Assembly (NCBI GenBank): GCA_041689795.1
Contig: JBDNFN010000338.1
Location: forward strand, 17,065-81,064
Source: Fuerstiella sp041689795
GTDB taxonomy: Bacteria; Planctomycetota; Planctomycetia; Planctomycetales; Planctomycetaceae
Direction of reading: 5' to 3'
Length of the DNA: 64,000 nucleotides
A program made the translations under genes and the position numbers. The notes below the pieces were generated by a model. It was given only the letters and a program-made list of their open reading frames with translations. It had not been told where the DNA came from and did not search any database. Below, in pieces: positions 1 to 9,492 of this stretch (the stretch's first letter is position 1; the number at the start of each line of letters is the position of its first letter).

Positions 1-3000
1 ATTGACCAGGCTACAGAATACAGTTTTCCGGCGGGAACAAACAACTCGACAACACTGAAGTGGACGGCTCGTCAGCAGAACCTTGAAACACAAACTCTGG
101 TATTCGCTAAATCCAATGTTCAGGTCCGACTCAGCAGCGACAATCTTCGCTGGAATTCAGATTCCCGTGTATCTGTATTTGGCAATTCAATTAACCAGTT
201 AACCGCCAGAGTTCCATCATCACTGGAAGTCACGAACATCGAATCCACGGGGTTGGAATCATGGAAGCTTGAAGACGAACCTTCAAACAGCAGCTTCACA
301 CGAGTACTGCTGAATTATCGGCAGCCATTCACAGAAGACCGACTGCTAAAAATTTCTGCGGTTGCCGCACTTGGAGAAGACGGAACAACAAAGCTGCCAA
401 CACTCGAATTCATTGACGTCACTTCGCATACCGGCCGGCTGTTCGTCAATCATGAGGACCAGTTGCGATTACTCGCAAACGTGAGCGGTGGAGTTCGGCA
501 ACTTGGCACGGAGGCGCAGACCGCAAATTACCCATCAGGCGAAGTCTTTAACTTCTGGCTGCAGGACTTCCAGCTGTCTGTAGCTATCAAACCAAGAGAT
601 CGTGAATTATTCGCTGAGCTAAATTCCAGGCTCTCCATCAATGACACAACAGCCGCGTTTGTTTGCGAAGCCACCATTGAAACCCTGAATGCGCCATTGT
701 TTGAATTGCCTGTGCAGCTGCCACCAGACTGGCAGATTCAACAGATCACCGACGGCAATGGTGCCATCCTAAAGTGGCGAGCCAGCGACAACGCCGACCA
801 GATTATCGTAGAGCCCGCCAGTCCGGTATCAGCTAACGGGCTGTTCAACTTCACTACGGTATTTTCAAGGACAATTGGTGACCCAACCATCCAGCAGACT
901 CTTCCGTTGCCTGTCCTCAGCGCGTTGAATACGCTACTTGTGGGTGGCACCTATCAGATTTCATCAGCGAATGACCTTACGTTTGCTCCCATTGAATTTG
1001 CAGGACTATCTCCACTGGACGACGTCGACGGGACTCTGCTGTTCGAAACTCAGGGAACGCAATATTCCGGACAGATTGCAGTCGTGCGCAAGCCGGTGCG
1101 GCTATCCAGCCGCTCGGTCATCAAATCATGGATGGATGCTCGCCAGATTTCTGTCGACGTGATGCTAACCGTGGACATTCTGAACGGTACAACACGAATG
1201 CTGCAGCTGACGATGCCGGAAAGCCTTGGCAGGGAACTGCGTTTTTCCGTCGTTTCAATCGGAGAAGTGCCGGGCATTCCTGGACAGAACATTCCTGACA
1301 ACGTTTCGATTATCGAACAGACATCCGGTGAAGCAGCGGACAAGCAGCGGACATTTCAGTTAACGTTCGATAAGCGATTCGCCGGAGCAATCACGCTCAG
1401 AGCCTTTATTCAACAGTCAAGAAACGAGGCCAGCAACCTGTCCGCACCGTTTGCAAAAGTTGCCGGAGCCGTACGTCAACACGGGCTGGTCGCATTTGAA
1501 GCCTATCCCGAACAACAACTTGATGCCGCCATTGCTGACGTGGCGGCTTCAGGACTCACACTTGCGGACTCAGGTCTTGTCGAAGCCCCGGCCGAAAAAA
1601 CCGGACGGCGTACGGCACTTGTCTATCGTTTCATTCACCCGGACTACCGTCTTGAGGTTTCAGAAACACGATTTGAAACAGAATCCGTGCCATCCGCAGT
1701 CTGCGAAAATATCGCCAACGTCAGCGTGCTTGGTGACGCGGGAACAATTCAACGGTCCTGTCGAGCTCAGTTCCGTTGTATTGGAGTTCAGACTCTGCGG
1801 TTCGCGCTACCCGGCGCGGATCAGTCTTTTCTGTGGTCAACAGTATTGAACGGTGAAGCAATAGAAGTGCGACGCGATGGCATAGACTACCTTGTCGCAA
1901 TCCCAACCAGCAGAGAACAATCAGAACACGTGCTGGAAGTACTGTTTGAAACGACGAATCCAGAAACCAGTGCCATGGGCAACAGCACACAGCAGTCGCT
2001 GCAGCTCGCGATTGACACAGATAAAGGCAAGGCGTCGTCGATTGAGATTCTGGAACAATCCTGGGAGATCCGATATCCGTCGACTTCTATGCTCGTCGAT
2101 CAAACAGGCGGCTTCCATCCAGTGACTGACGTCGAAAAGCCAGGCTTGCTGCAGGCACTGACTTCGCTTCTTCGAGTACCGTCACGAGACGCAGTTTTGA
2201 GGCAATTGATTCCTGTTGGAATCATGCTGCTGTGCCTGTTTGTCCTAACCGCGCTAGTGGTACGACGACGCTGGAAGAGCCTTATCTGCATCCTTCTGCC
2301 AGGACTGCTGATTACTCCGATGTTGCTGCTGAACGCAACCAAATCAAAATTCGCGATGACACCGGGATCGATCGACCACTTCGCTGAATCAGACAAAATG
2401 GAACCGATGGACGGCGGAGTAGCCGCATCGACGAGGCTGGGTGTTGACTTGTCGGGCGGAACGAACTTTTCTTTCTCAGTCGCTCAAAGCATGGCTGGCG
2501 GCGAAATGGAAGAGACAACCCGTTTCAATCGTACGGTCCCCGACGCAATGTTTGAGCATCAAATTCCCAGCTTTGATGCAACTGATGCGGCGTCTCCGGT
2601 TCAGGTTCCCAGCCAAGGCGGTTACATACTCAATCAACCACCGACCGCGATGGACCGTGACCGCTATAATGGTGGTATGGGAGGCGGCGGTATGGATGCC
2701 AGTGGTAAAGCCATGGAAGAAGCTAAACAACAGGCGCAGAGCGGGCAAAGTGGCAGTGTGTTCTCCGACTCACCTGGAAGCGTTCCGCAAGCTCAACAAC
2801 CGCCTCAGAATAGACGGGGGGGGCAGATCGCAGACTTCGAAAACACTCCGCCAGCGACCGGTTTTTTCGCGGGACAACTTGGGCAGTCGGATTTTGAATA
2901 TGGCGAAAATCAGGCGAACGGCGCAATACGGATGAAGCGACAATCGGGATCAGCCAGACTTTCCGTACATGCAGCGGTTGCCAACCCCGAAGATTATCGA

Positions 3001-6000
3001 GCAATGCAGTTTCGCTCGATCGGCGGAACCTCAGCCGCTGGATCACTTCAGGTTGTAGTACAGGAGCGCAGTCGCATGAACGCCTTACGGTTGATCGGCG
3101 CTGCAATCATCGTGTTACTTTGCCTTACGCTGAATTCGCAATCGCTAATGAAAAAACTATGCCTGGCGATGACTCTGTTTCTCGCAACAGCCGCCGCAGT
3201 GCCGCTGGTTCCAAATCAATGGCAAAGCCTGGTCGATGGAGTTGGCATGGGAACAGTTTGCGGAATTTGTCTATGGACCACCTGCTGGATTGTGCTGAGT
3301 GTTCAAGCCATCTGGAAGTCCTGCCGAGCCAACGGTGCCACCAACCTGCTGAAAAGAAGTACATCGACAGCGGCGATAACAATCATCACGTTGACATCGT
3401 TTTCTGTGGCAACCACCGCAGTTTCTGCTCGGGATGATGATCACAAGTCGATCAGACCGGACGTCGTTCTTCCGTACGCACCCGGCCAGCCGGAACTACT
3501 CGCCGAACGCGTTTTTCTTTCGAAAGAAGAGTTTCTAAAACTATACAGCCAAGCCTATCCTGACGAACTCAGAAGCTCAAATGCCCCTACAGAAAGCCGA
3601 GTTGTCGCGGCGTTCTACAAAAGCGGGCAGCAACTTCAGGTGAAGGATTCCAACTGGTCACAGACTTTCACGGCTCGATATGTAATCCGCAGCTATTCCG
3701 AAACACCAGTTAGTGTTTCGCTACCAATTGGTCAGGTGGCCGTTCGCTCAGCAAAACTAAATGGCGGCGATGCTATTCTGGTTGCAGAAAGAGCGGTACC
3801 TGTTCTACTGGAAGATTCACCAAATCAGCCCGCAGGCCAAAATAAGCAGCAGTTGCAGGCCCCACAGCAGGCGCCAATTCTTCCCATCAAATCAGACTCC
3901 AGTTACAGCGTGCATATTCCAACCAAAGGCGTACATCTACTGGATTTAGTCTTCGACGTTGCCGCCACAATCGAAAATTCAGTGGGACACATCAGTCTGC
4001 CACTGCGGCCGGTTCCGGCGGGAACGATATCCTTCCAAATACCCAATGAACAACTGGACGTTCAGGTCAACGGCCGCAGCAACGCATTTCGCAAAGACGG
4101 GGCGATTCTTATCATCCCGATTGCCGCTGCGGGAAGCACGCGGATTGACTGGCGTCCGACAACAGCACAAACATCCGCCAATACAATTTATCACGCCCTA
4201 GTTAACTCAGCATTAACACTTGATGACGCCGGAATGACGGTTCATGCGTCAATTGGCATTAACTGCAGACAGGGACAGCTTTCTGAAATCGAAATCTCAG
4301 TCCCCAAAGAATACTCAGTTCAAGCAGTTTCCGGCAACGAAATTGCAGGCTGGAATATTGCGGACGATAAACAGGAATCAGTGAAACTGCAGTTCAAGCA
4401 GGCTATCGAAGGTGAAACGCGTTTCAATCTAATTCTGTTCCGTAAACTTGTCCTGACGTCGGAAAGCACAAGTCTTGATGTACCGGTTTTGTCCGTGACA
4501 GGTGCCTCGCGAGATTCAGGAAACGTGACAGTACTTGGGGGGCGGGAACTGGAAGTACGAGTTGACTCACTGTCCGGGGTAACTCAACTGAATGCTGCAG
4601 AATCCACATTACCACAAGGCATTGACACGACATTAAGACGAGTTCTCGCCTGGCGCTACACGCGTCACCCGGTTGCGATTTCGATCCGAGTCTTCCGTAC
4701 GGTTGACCGGATGCAGATCACGATGCTTAACGGAGTACAACTGGAAGCTCAACGGCAGCTATGGACAACGCTGATCAATGCAGACATTTCCGGCGCTCCG
4801 CGTCGTCGCCTGGAAATCCGGGTGCCTAACGATTTTCTCGCGCTCGATGTCAGCGCCAATGACCTGGCCGACTGGTACTACACTCAGCCCGACGACGACA
4901 AAGCAACATTCAAAATCCTGAACATTCAGTTTCACACAGCCAGACAGGGAATTGTCAGCGCCGTCATTCAGGCTCAGTCCGATCTAAGCGACAAACTGAA
5001 CGAAACAAAGCTGGTGACACCGATAGTTTTGGCGGCCGATGAAGCCATTACAAACTTAAGTGTGTGGCTGGATGCGGCATCAAAAATCTCCACAGCTGCG
5101 GCCGAAGGCTGGAAACGCGCCGGTGGAGAAACGGCCATTGATCCACGAATCCTGCAGCTTCAGTCTGACGCACCGGATATCTCGTTCACTACCACCGACT
5201 CAGCTCCGCAGCCGGTTGTATTGGGATTGATGCAGGCGACTCCGGGCCTAATTCCGGAGTCTGTATCGGTGACTAATGTTACGGACACATCCATCGAACT
5301 GACGCTCGCTCTGAAATGGCAAATTGCCGGTGCAGCAACGCGGGAATTGTCCTTCACGCTGCCGGAAGTCCGTGGCGATTCGTATGACTTTCGCATACCC
5401 GGTCTTCGACAACTGGAAAAGAAAACCACTGATGGTCGTGTTCACTTCACCGTGCATCTGCAACAACCAGTCAGTGAACATTTTTTCATTCTGGCTACGG
5501 CAACTTTGCCGCTGACAGATTCAAAACAAATCGCTGCTCAGCCACCGGAATTCCCAGGGTACGAAGCGAAGGCTTCGCACTTTTGGGTCATTGTGAATCA
5601 GTCGGCAGGCCTGCTTCAGGCAGTTGATATGGCAACCGACGGAGAAGACGTTTCGCCAACTGACATCAAGATAAAACTTCCGGAAGGTCTGCTGCAACAG
5701 TCGGTCGCGATTCGACGTTTGAAGGCCGACCGTCCAAATTCGCCATGGCAATTAAACTTTGCAGAACGCCAAAAAGTAGCTCCCGCCGTAATTGCTTTGG
5801 CGAGCCACACAACCATCATCGCCGCAGACAGCACCTGGCGATCTTTTCACAAGCTGCAGATGCGGAATGAATCACGTCAGTTTCTGCCAGTTATCCTGCC
5901 AGACAGCAGTCGAGTTCTGTTTTGCAGGGTAGAAGGGCAGCCGACTCGAATCGTTTCGCGAAACCTGGATGACAAGACTCTGCACCTGGTTCCAATTCCT

Positions 6001-7428
6001 CAGTCAGGGCGGGCGTGTACTCCGTTTAACGTTGAGTTCGCACTGGCCGGAACTCTGCCTGTGTTAAGCGAGACACTGTCGGCAGAAACGCTAAGCATTC
6101 CAGTACCTGAATTTCCGGAATTCCGAGACTTCCCCGACTACGGTATCACGGTTTCACGAAATACCTGGAGCGTTCATGTTCCAGAACAATGGCGAGCCAG
6201 CCTGATCAATGATCCAAGAAAGACGAATGTTATTGAAGCCAGCGAAGACGACTTTGAAGACGCGATTCTTCTGTCAACTGTCGACAATCTTAAGTCGATG
6301 GTCAATTCAATGAATTTCGGTTCGGCCAATCGCTTCGGAAACGATCAGTCCTGGTTCCAGCAGATTCAGGAACAACAAAAGACACTGGAGTCACTCAGCG
6401 GTAATTCACAGATCGTAGAAGACCTGCGGCAGAATGTATTGCAGGAATATGAGTCCATAGTCCAGCAGAAGCTCGACGTCGTCGGTGGCGGTGGCGGTGG
6501 CGGTGGCGGTGGCGGTATCTTCGAAAACGCTTCGCCAACGAATCAACTCGATGGACGAAATCGGTGGCTGGAAGAACAGGAAGACGTTCAAAACGGTTTT
6601 AACAATTCCAACGCGATCCGACTCTTTGAAGACAACGCTGGTTTGGGAGTTCAACTGAACAGCAGGCAGGACACAGATAAGAAGTTCCGTTTTGCGTTAC
6701 CTGAATTGATAGCAAAGGAATCGTTTCTACGTGAACAATCTTTGCCAATGTCGAAAGCGTTATCCGATAAGGCAAAAGACCAGAAGGCTGAGAACAAAGG
6801 CTTGTCAAAGCCTGACTTCAGAAATCGTTCGCAACTGCTCGAAAGACGCAAATCAAATCTGAAGCAACAATCCGACCGCGGACAAGGTCTGGACCTGCTG
6901 AGCGAGCTAGCCGCGAAGTCGATAGCCGAACCCCAAACGCCGTTCGCCCCGACGCAGACTGCTGCCCCGCCGGTTCGGGACGAACTGCACCATCGCGAAC
7001 TGACGGCACAGCTTGGATGGGCCGATAATGCATATCCATGGGAGGATACAGCCGGTGAAGCGACAGGCTTGTTGTCACTCAGTTTTCAGATTCCTCAGGA
7101 TGGCGTTCGCCATGGCTTTGTCCGAACCGGTGGCAATGCGATGTTGACATTAGGCATTCGCAGTAGCGAAGTCATTGAAACACGACTCGGACTTATTTGG
7201 GCGGGGCTTTGCGCTATCATGGCCGTCCTGCTTCTCAGAAATTCGGCGACGGGAAGCTCTGCCGTGTTGCTACAGTTGTTATTGCTGGCCGCATTTCTGG
7301 GTATTACCGGCTGGATATTCCTGCCCAATCCACTTCACGGGTTCAGCCTTTTGACCTGTCTAGTGGCGTCGCTCGGTGTTTGCGGCACGCTGATCTGGCG
7401 AAGTTTTCGCAGACCACTTGCGGCGTAA
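1..7428 (+). CDS. Giant two-module membrane-anchored protein (5' partial), unknown function
   Basis: The frame is open from the first base, so the true start lies upstream; 2475 residues are visible. I do not recognise a named family. The protein is mostly beta-strand-like sequence in two similar modules. The first ends in hydrophobic segments around nt 2200-2335 and a Gly/Met/Gln-rich linker (nt 2660-2830). Further membrane segments lie at nt 3085-3315. A signal-peptide-like stretch at nt 3361-3430 (ending ATTAVSA) then introduces the second module, which closes with three hydrophobic segments at nt 7190-7400. A pattern of the type 'SVPKEYSVQAVSG..IAGW' (nt about 4300-4350) resembles 'RVPSSLEVTNIES..LESW' near nt 210-265, which suggests internal duplication. 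An 11-glycine run is coded by a GGTGGC microsatellite. It is likely a planctomycete cell-envelope or surface protein; that role is inference from composition only. Confidence 0.85.
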   Translation: MDQATEYSFPAGTNNSTTLKWTARQQNLETQTLVFAKSNVQVRLSSDNLRWNSDSRVSVFGNSINQLTARVPSSLEVTNIESTGLESWKLEDEPSNSSFTRVLLNYRQPFTEDRLLKISAVAALGEDGTTKLPTLEFIDVTSHTGRLFVNHEDQLRLLANVSGGVRQLGTEAQTANYPSGEVFNFWLQDFQLSVAIKPRDRELFAELNSRLSINDTTAAFVCEATIETLNAPLFELPVQLPPDWQIQQITDGNGAILKWRASDNADQIIVEPASPVSANGLFNFTTVFSRTIGDPTIQQTLPLPVLSALNTLLVGGTYQISSANDLTFAPIEFAGLSPLDDVDGTLLFETQGTQYSGQIAVVRKPVRLSSRSVIKSWMDARQISVDVMLTVDILNGTTRMLQLTMPESLGRELRFSVVSIGEVPGIPGQNIPDNVSIIEQTSGEAADKQRTFQLTFDKRFAGAITLRAFIQQSRNEASNLSAPFAKVAGAVRQHGLVAFEAYPEQQLDAAIADVAASGLTLADSGLVEAPAEKTGRRTALVYRFIHPDYRLEVSETRFETESVPSAVCENIANVSVLGDAGTIQRSCRAQFRCIGVQTLRFALPGADQSFLWSTVLNGEAIEVRRDGIDYLVAIPTSREQSEHVLEVLFETTNPETSAMGNSTQQSLQLAIDTDKGKASSIEILEQSWEIRYPSTSMLVDQTGGFHPVTDVEKPGLLQALTSLLRVPSRDAVLRQLIPVGIMLLCLFVLTALVVRRRWKSLICILLPGLLITPMLLLNATKSKFAMTPGSIDHFAESDKMEPMDGGVAASTRLGVDLSGGTNFSFSVAQSMAGGEMEETTRFNRTVPDAMFEHQIPSFDATDAASPVQVPSQGGYILNQPPTAMDRDRYNGGMGGGGMDASGKAMEEAKQQAQSGQSGSVFSDSPGSVPQAQQPPQNRRGGQIADFENTPPATGFFAGQLGQSDFEYGENQANGAIRMKRQSGSARLSVHAAVANPEDYRAMQFRSIGGTSAAGSLQVVVQERSRMNALRLIGAAIIVLLCLTLNSQSLMKKLCLAMTLFLATAAAVPLVPNQWQSLVDGVGMGTVCGICLWTTCWIVLSVQAIWKSCRANGATNLLKRSTSTAAITIITLTSFSVATTAVSARDDDHKSIRPDVVLPYAPGQPELLAERVFLSKEEFLKLYSQAYPDELRSSNAPTESRVVAAFYKSGQQLQVKDSNWSQTFTARYVIRSYSETPVSVSLPIGQVAVRSAKLNGGDAILVAERAVPVLLEDSPNQPAGQNKQQLQAPQQAPILPIKSDSSYSVHIPTKGVHLLDLVFDVAATIENSVGHISLPLRPVPAGTISFQIPNEQLDVQVNGRSNAFRKDGAILIIPIAAAGSTRIDWRPTTAQTSANTIYHALVNSALTLDDAGMTVHASIGINCRQGQLSEIEISVPKEYSVQAVSGNEIAGWNIADDKQESVKLQFKQAIEGETRFNLILFRKLVLTSESTSLDVPVLSVTGASRDSGNVTVLGGRELEVRVDSLSGVTQLNAAESTLPQGIDTTLRRVLAWRYTRHPVAISIRVFRTVDRMQITMLNGVQLEAQRQLWTTLINADISGAPRRRLEIRVPNDFLALDVSANDLADWYYTQPDDDKATFKILNIQFHTARQGIVSAVIQAQSDLSDKLNETKLVTPIVLAADEAITNLSVWLDAASKISTAAAEGWKRAGGETAIDPRILQLQSDAPDISFTTTDSAPQPVVLGLMQATPGLIPESVSVTNVTDTSIELTLALKWQIAGAATRELSFTLPEVRGDSYDFRIPGLRQLEKKTTDGRVHFTVHLQQPVSEHFFILATATLPLTDSKQIAAQPPEFPGYEAKASHFWVIVNQSAGLLQAVDMATDGEDVSPTDIKIKLPEGLLQQSVAIRRLKADRPNSPWQLNFAERQKVAPAVIALASHTTIIAADSTWRSFHKLQMRNESRQFLPVILPDSSRVLFCRVEGQPTRIVSRNLDDKTLHLVPIPQSGRACTPFNVEFALAGTLPVLSETLSAETLSIPVPEFPEFRDFPDYGITVSRNTWSVHVPEQWRASLINDPRKTNVIEASEDDFEDAILLSTVDNLKSMVNSMNFGSANRFGNDQSWFQQIQEQQKTLESLSGNSQIVEDLRQNVLQEYESIVQQKLDVVGGGGGGGGGGGIFENASPTNQLDGRNRWLEEQEDVQNGFNNSNAIRLFEDNAGLGVQLNSRQDTDKKFRFALPELIAKESFLREQSLPMSKALSDKAKDQKAENKGLSKPDFRNRSQLLERRKSNLKQQSDRGQGLDLLSELAAKSIAEPQTPFAPTQTAAPPVRDELHHRELTAQLGWADNAYPWEDTAGEATGLLSLSFQIPQDGVRHGFVRTGGNAMLTLGIRSSEVIETRLGLIWAGLCAIMAVLLLRNSATGSSAVLLQLLLLAAFLGITGWIFLPNPLHGFSLLTCLVASLGVCGTLIWRSFRRPLAA
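6484..6516 (+). repeat. GGTGGC hexanucleotide microsatellite coding for poly-glycine
   Basis: Five and a half copies of GGTGGC code for 11 consecutive glycines inside the giant protein. Because the unit is a multiple of three, length changes would keep the frame and only alter the glycine linker. Confidence 0.9.
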
Positions 7429-7718
7429 TTCAGCCCAACGCTAAGTCGCCAACCTGCAAGCGTGCGTTCATTCTGAAGCCTGCCATCACAATTAATGAAA
7501 TTAGAAATGGCTATTCGAAAGCCAATAGAATCGCTTATGATGCCTCTGGCCTGATAGACGGATCAGAAAACCGGCATACGTCGTTTAATTAAAGAACAGC
7601 ACTGGAAGAAGACTGAACTCACAGTCGCCACCGCAGCAAGAACGCATTCCTGCCGCTGGCCGCAGCGACTGATTTTTCCAGGCTCGAAGTGACCAAAACT
7701 GCAGGGAAGCCGCAAGAA

Positions 7719-8408
7719 ATGGCCACGACTATTCATAATCAACTGAAGCTACATTATGTCGCTGACGAAAGTCGACACGAAGTGGAGCTGGACGGCTACC
7801 GTATTGACGCGATCGATGCTGATAACCGACTGATTGAAATTCAGTGTGCATCATTAATGGCGATTCGTGACAAGATTCGCAAGCTGACGAAAAGTCACCA
7901 AGTCGTGGTAGTAAAACCGCTGGCCGCGCGGAAGAGGTTAATTAAGAAGGCTCGCTTTAACGGCAAAGTCGTCAGCAGCCGTTACAGCCCGACGCGTGAG
8001 ACGCTGCCTTACATATTTCAGGAACTGGTGCACTTCACAAAAGCGTTTCCACATCCCAACCTGCAACTTGATGTGCTGCTAACGGAACAGGAAGAAATCC
8101 GACTGCCTCCAAAAACAAAGACCTGGCGTCGCAAACACAGTGTTCACGACAGAACGCTTATCGAAGTGCAGCATACGTATTCGCTGCAAACCGTGGACGA
8201 CCTTTGGCGGGCGTTATGCCTGACGTTGCCGGATGTTTTTACAACAGCTCATTTGGCCGAAGGTGGCAGCATGCCACGCTGGCTGGCACAGAAGGCGGCC
8301 TACTGTTTTCGTGAGATGAATCACATAGAAGTCTGTGGCAAGCAGGGCAACGCAATTGAATATCGTCTAAAAAAAGTCAAACGACAACGTAAGCGAAAAG
8401 CTGCCTGA
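7719..8408 (+). CDS. CoiA-like PD-(D/E)XK nuclease-type protein, hypothetical
   Basis: A 229-residue protein counted from the ATG; a GTG at 7689 in the same frame is the alternative start. The N-terminal part shows a pattern typical of PD-(D/E)XK nucleases: a Glu-containing strand, then LDGYRIDAID and, after a turn, the strand LIEIQ. The E-x-Q ending with preceding Asp resembles the catalytic strand of CoiA-type competence proteins (IEIQ/IEFQ). The rest is basic (RRKH, and KKVKRQRKRK at the C-terminus) and fits nucleic-acid binding, possibly with a winged-helix part around residues 150-220. No partner genes for DNA uptake are adjacent. Nuclease function is inference from the motif; a DNA-binding protein without catalysis is possible. 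Confidence 0.65.
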   Translation: MATTIHNQLKLHYVADESRHEVELDGYRIDAIDADNRLIEIQCASLMAIRDKIRKLTKSHQVVVVKPLAARKRLIKKARFNGKVVSSRYSPTRETLPYIFQELVHFTKAFPHPNLQLDVLLTEQEEIRLPPKTKTWRRKHSVHDRTLIEVQHTYSLQTVDDLWRALCLTLPDVFTTAHLAEGGSMPRWLAQKAAYCFREMNHIEVCGKQGNAIEYRLKKVKRQRKRKAA

Positions 8409-8505
8409 TGCGTCATCAGCCAATCAGAGGGGTAACATGAACGGCAGTACAGCTGATTCGGCATTACATATTGTTTCGCGCCGAAGGTTTCGTGATTGCT
8501 TTATC

Positions 8506-8510
8506 AGGAG
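8506..8510 (+). promoter_or_regulatory. Ribosome binding site AGGAG deciding a TTG start
   Basis: AGGAG lies 8 nt before TTG at 8519, which opens the frame of the predicted selenoprotein and gives a proper signal peptide. An earlier TTG at 8471 has no such site and would add 16 unnatural residues before the signal peptide. Confidence 0.6.
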
Positions 8511-8518
8511 AACAGATT

Positions 8519-9049
8519 TTGATTCGCTATGTGAAATTTATCCTTTGTCTGGGATTGCTGACTTCAACGTCGGCCGCAGACGAGATGCCGAAAGTAGAAG
8601 TTGGCAAACCAGCGCCTGACTTCTCGATGACCGGCATAGACGGAAAAATGTTCAAGCTGTCAGATAAACTAAAAGTTGGCGACAGAAACGTGGTCCTGAT
8701 GTTCAGCCGAGCTAACTGGTGACCTCATTGCATGAAGCAGTTGGTCGAACTGCAGCAACATTCTGAAGAATTCAAGGCTCTCAACGCCGAGCTCATTTTT
8801 GTTTTCCGAGAAGAAAAAGAAGGAACGAAAGGTCTTCAGAAAATCAGGAAAGTGACAGGCACAAGCTATACACTGGCTACCGATCTGGACAAGAAATCAT
8901 CAGCAGCCTACAGCACAAAGAGAATGAGATTCGACAATTTCGTAATTTCACGGGATGGCACCGTTGACGCAATAATTGACGGCACACTTCGTGATCGAGC
9001 CAAAGCCAATCAACTACTGACAACTCTTCGTAAATCCGAAGGAAGATAG
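8519..9049 (+). CDS. Predicted selenoprotein: AhpC/TSA (peroxiredoxin/thioredoxin-fold) with U-x-x-C motif, TGA at 8720-8722
   Basis: One reading frame, 176 residues if the TGA at codon 68 is read as selenocysteine. The N-terminus is a signal peptide (hydrophobic FILCLGLL, cut near SAA-DE). Then come VGKPAPDFSMTGIDG, typical of AhpC/TSA and TlpA-like redoxins, and the strand NVVLMFSRANW. The next codons are TGA-CCT-CAT-TGC, giving W-U-P-H-C exactly where relatives have W-C-P-x-C. The frame continues without damage to the usual end of the fold (FVISRDGTV, then IDGTL). A SECIS-like hairpin follows the TGA. The protein probably reduces peroxides or disulfides outside the cytoplasm. No selA, selB, selC or selD is in this window. 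The alternative is a recent nonsense mutation of TGC to TGA or a sequencing error; the hairpin argues against that. Standard annotation would give two fragments, 8471-8722 and 8732-9049. Confidence 0.8.
8720..8758 (+). promoter_or_regulatory. Candidate bacterial SECIS element after an in-frame TGA
   Basis: TGA is at 8720-8722. A perfect stem GCAGTT (8737-8742) / AACTGC (8748-8753) closes the loop GGTCG. The first loop G is 20 nt after the TGA, inside the 16-37 nt range accepted for bacterial SECIS elements. A lower stem TTGC (8728-8731) / GCAA (8755-8758) can extend it. The GGUC of the loop is the same as in E. coli fdhF, where the loop G and U contact SelB. Confidence 0.75.
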
Positions 9050-9070
9050 ATCGTCAGATTGCCTCAGTGG

Positions 9071-9106
9071 CCGCCGACACTTGCGTCGAGACAGCGATGT
9101 CGGCGG
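9071..9106 (+). terminator. Inverted repeat after the selenoprotein gene, possible terminator
   Basis: CCGCCGACA (9071-9079) pairs perfectly with TGTCGGCGG (9098-9106) across an 18-nt loop, 22 bases after the stop codon. The tail CGTTTCACT is a poor U-tract, so termination is only suggested. A smaller hairpin GCAAC/GTTGC followed by CTTTTT lies at 9161-9181. Confidence 0.4.
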
Positions 9107-9492
9107 CGTTTCACTCTCAACGGGACGGCGTTTAGGTCCGCCTGGCCGCTTATGTGGAAAGCAACGTTGTGTTGCCTTTTTGCAACATGATGACCTGCTG
9201 AATAATGCCTCAAACGGTGCAAAACCAATCCTGTGGTCCTAAATCATCACGATTGTCGATTCGGCACAACCTTAAAAACGCTTTGTCCGCCAAATTTCTC
9301 GCGGCAATCCGGCTGAGATCCGTCGCTGCCTTCTGCCTGCTTCACATTTCGGTTCTATGTTTACCCAAAGATCTTCCACTCTGATGGCATTGCCGTTGAT
9401 ATGGCTGGCATACCACTTTTTAGTGCGGAAAAGATTGAAGTCAAACATCCGGCTGGATGGGCACAGACCCAAGAATGTGGAGCATAGATTTA
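9107..9492. other. Intergenic stretch, no gene seen
   Basis: Apart from the small GCAAC/GTTGC hairpin with CTTTTT at 9161-9181, nothing recognisable was found between the selenoprotein and the PEP-CTERM gene. It presumably carries the promoter of the latter. Confidence 0.5.

Noticed and set aside
2816..2823. Run of eight G in the giant gene as a frameshift site
   Set aside because: The frame continues undisturbed through it (R-G-G-Q) for more than 4.6 kb.
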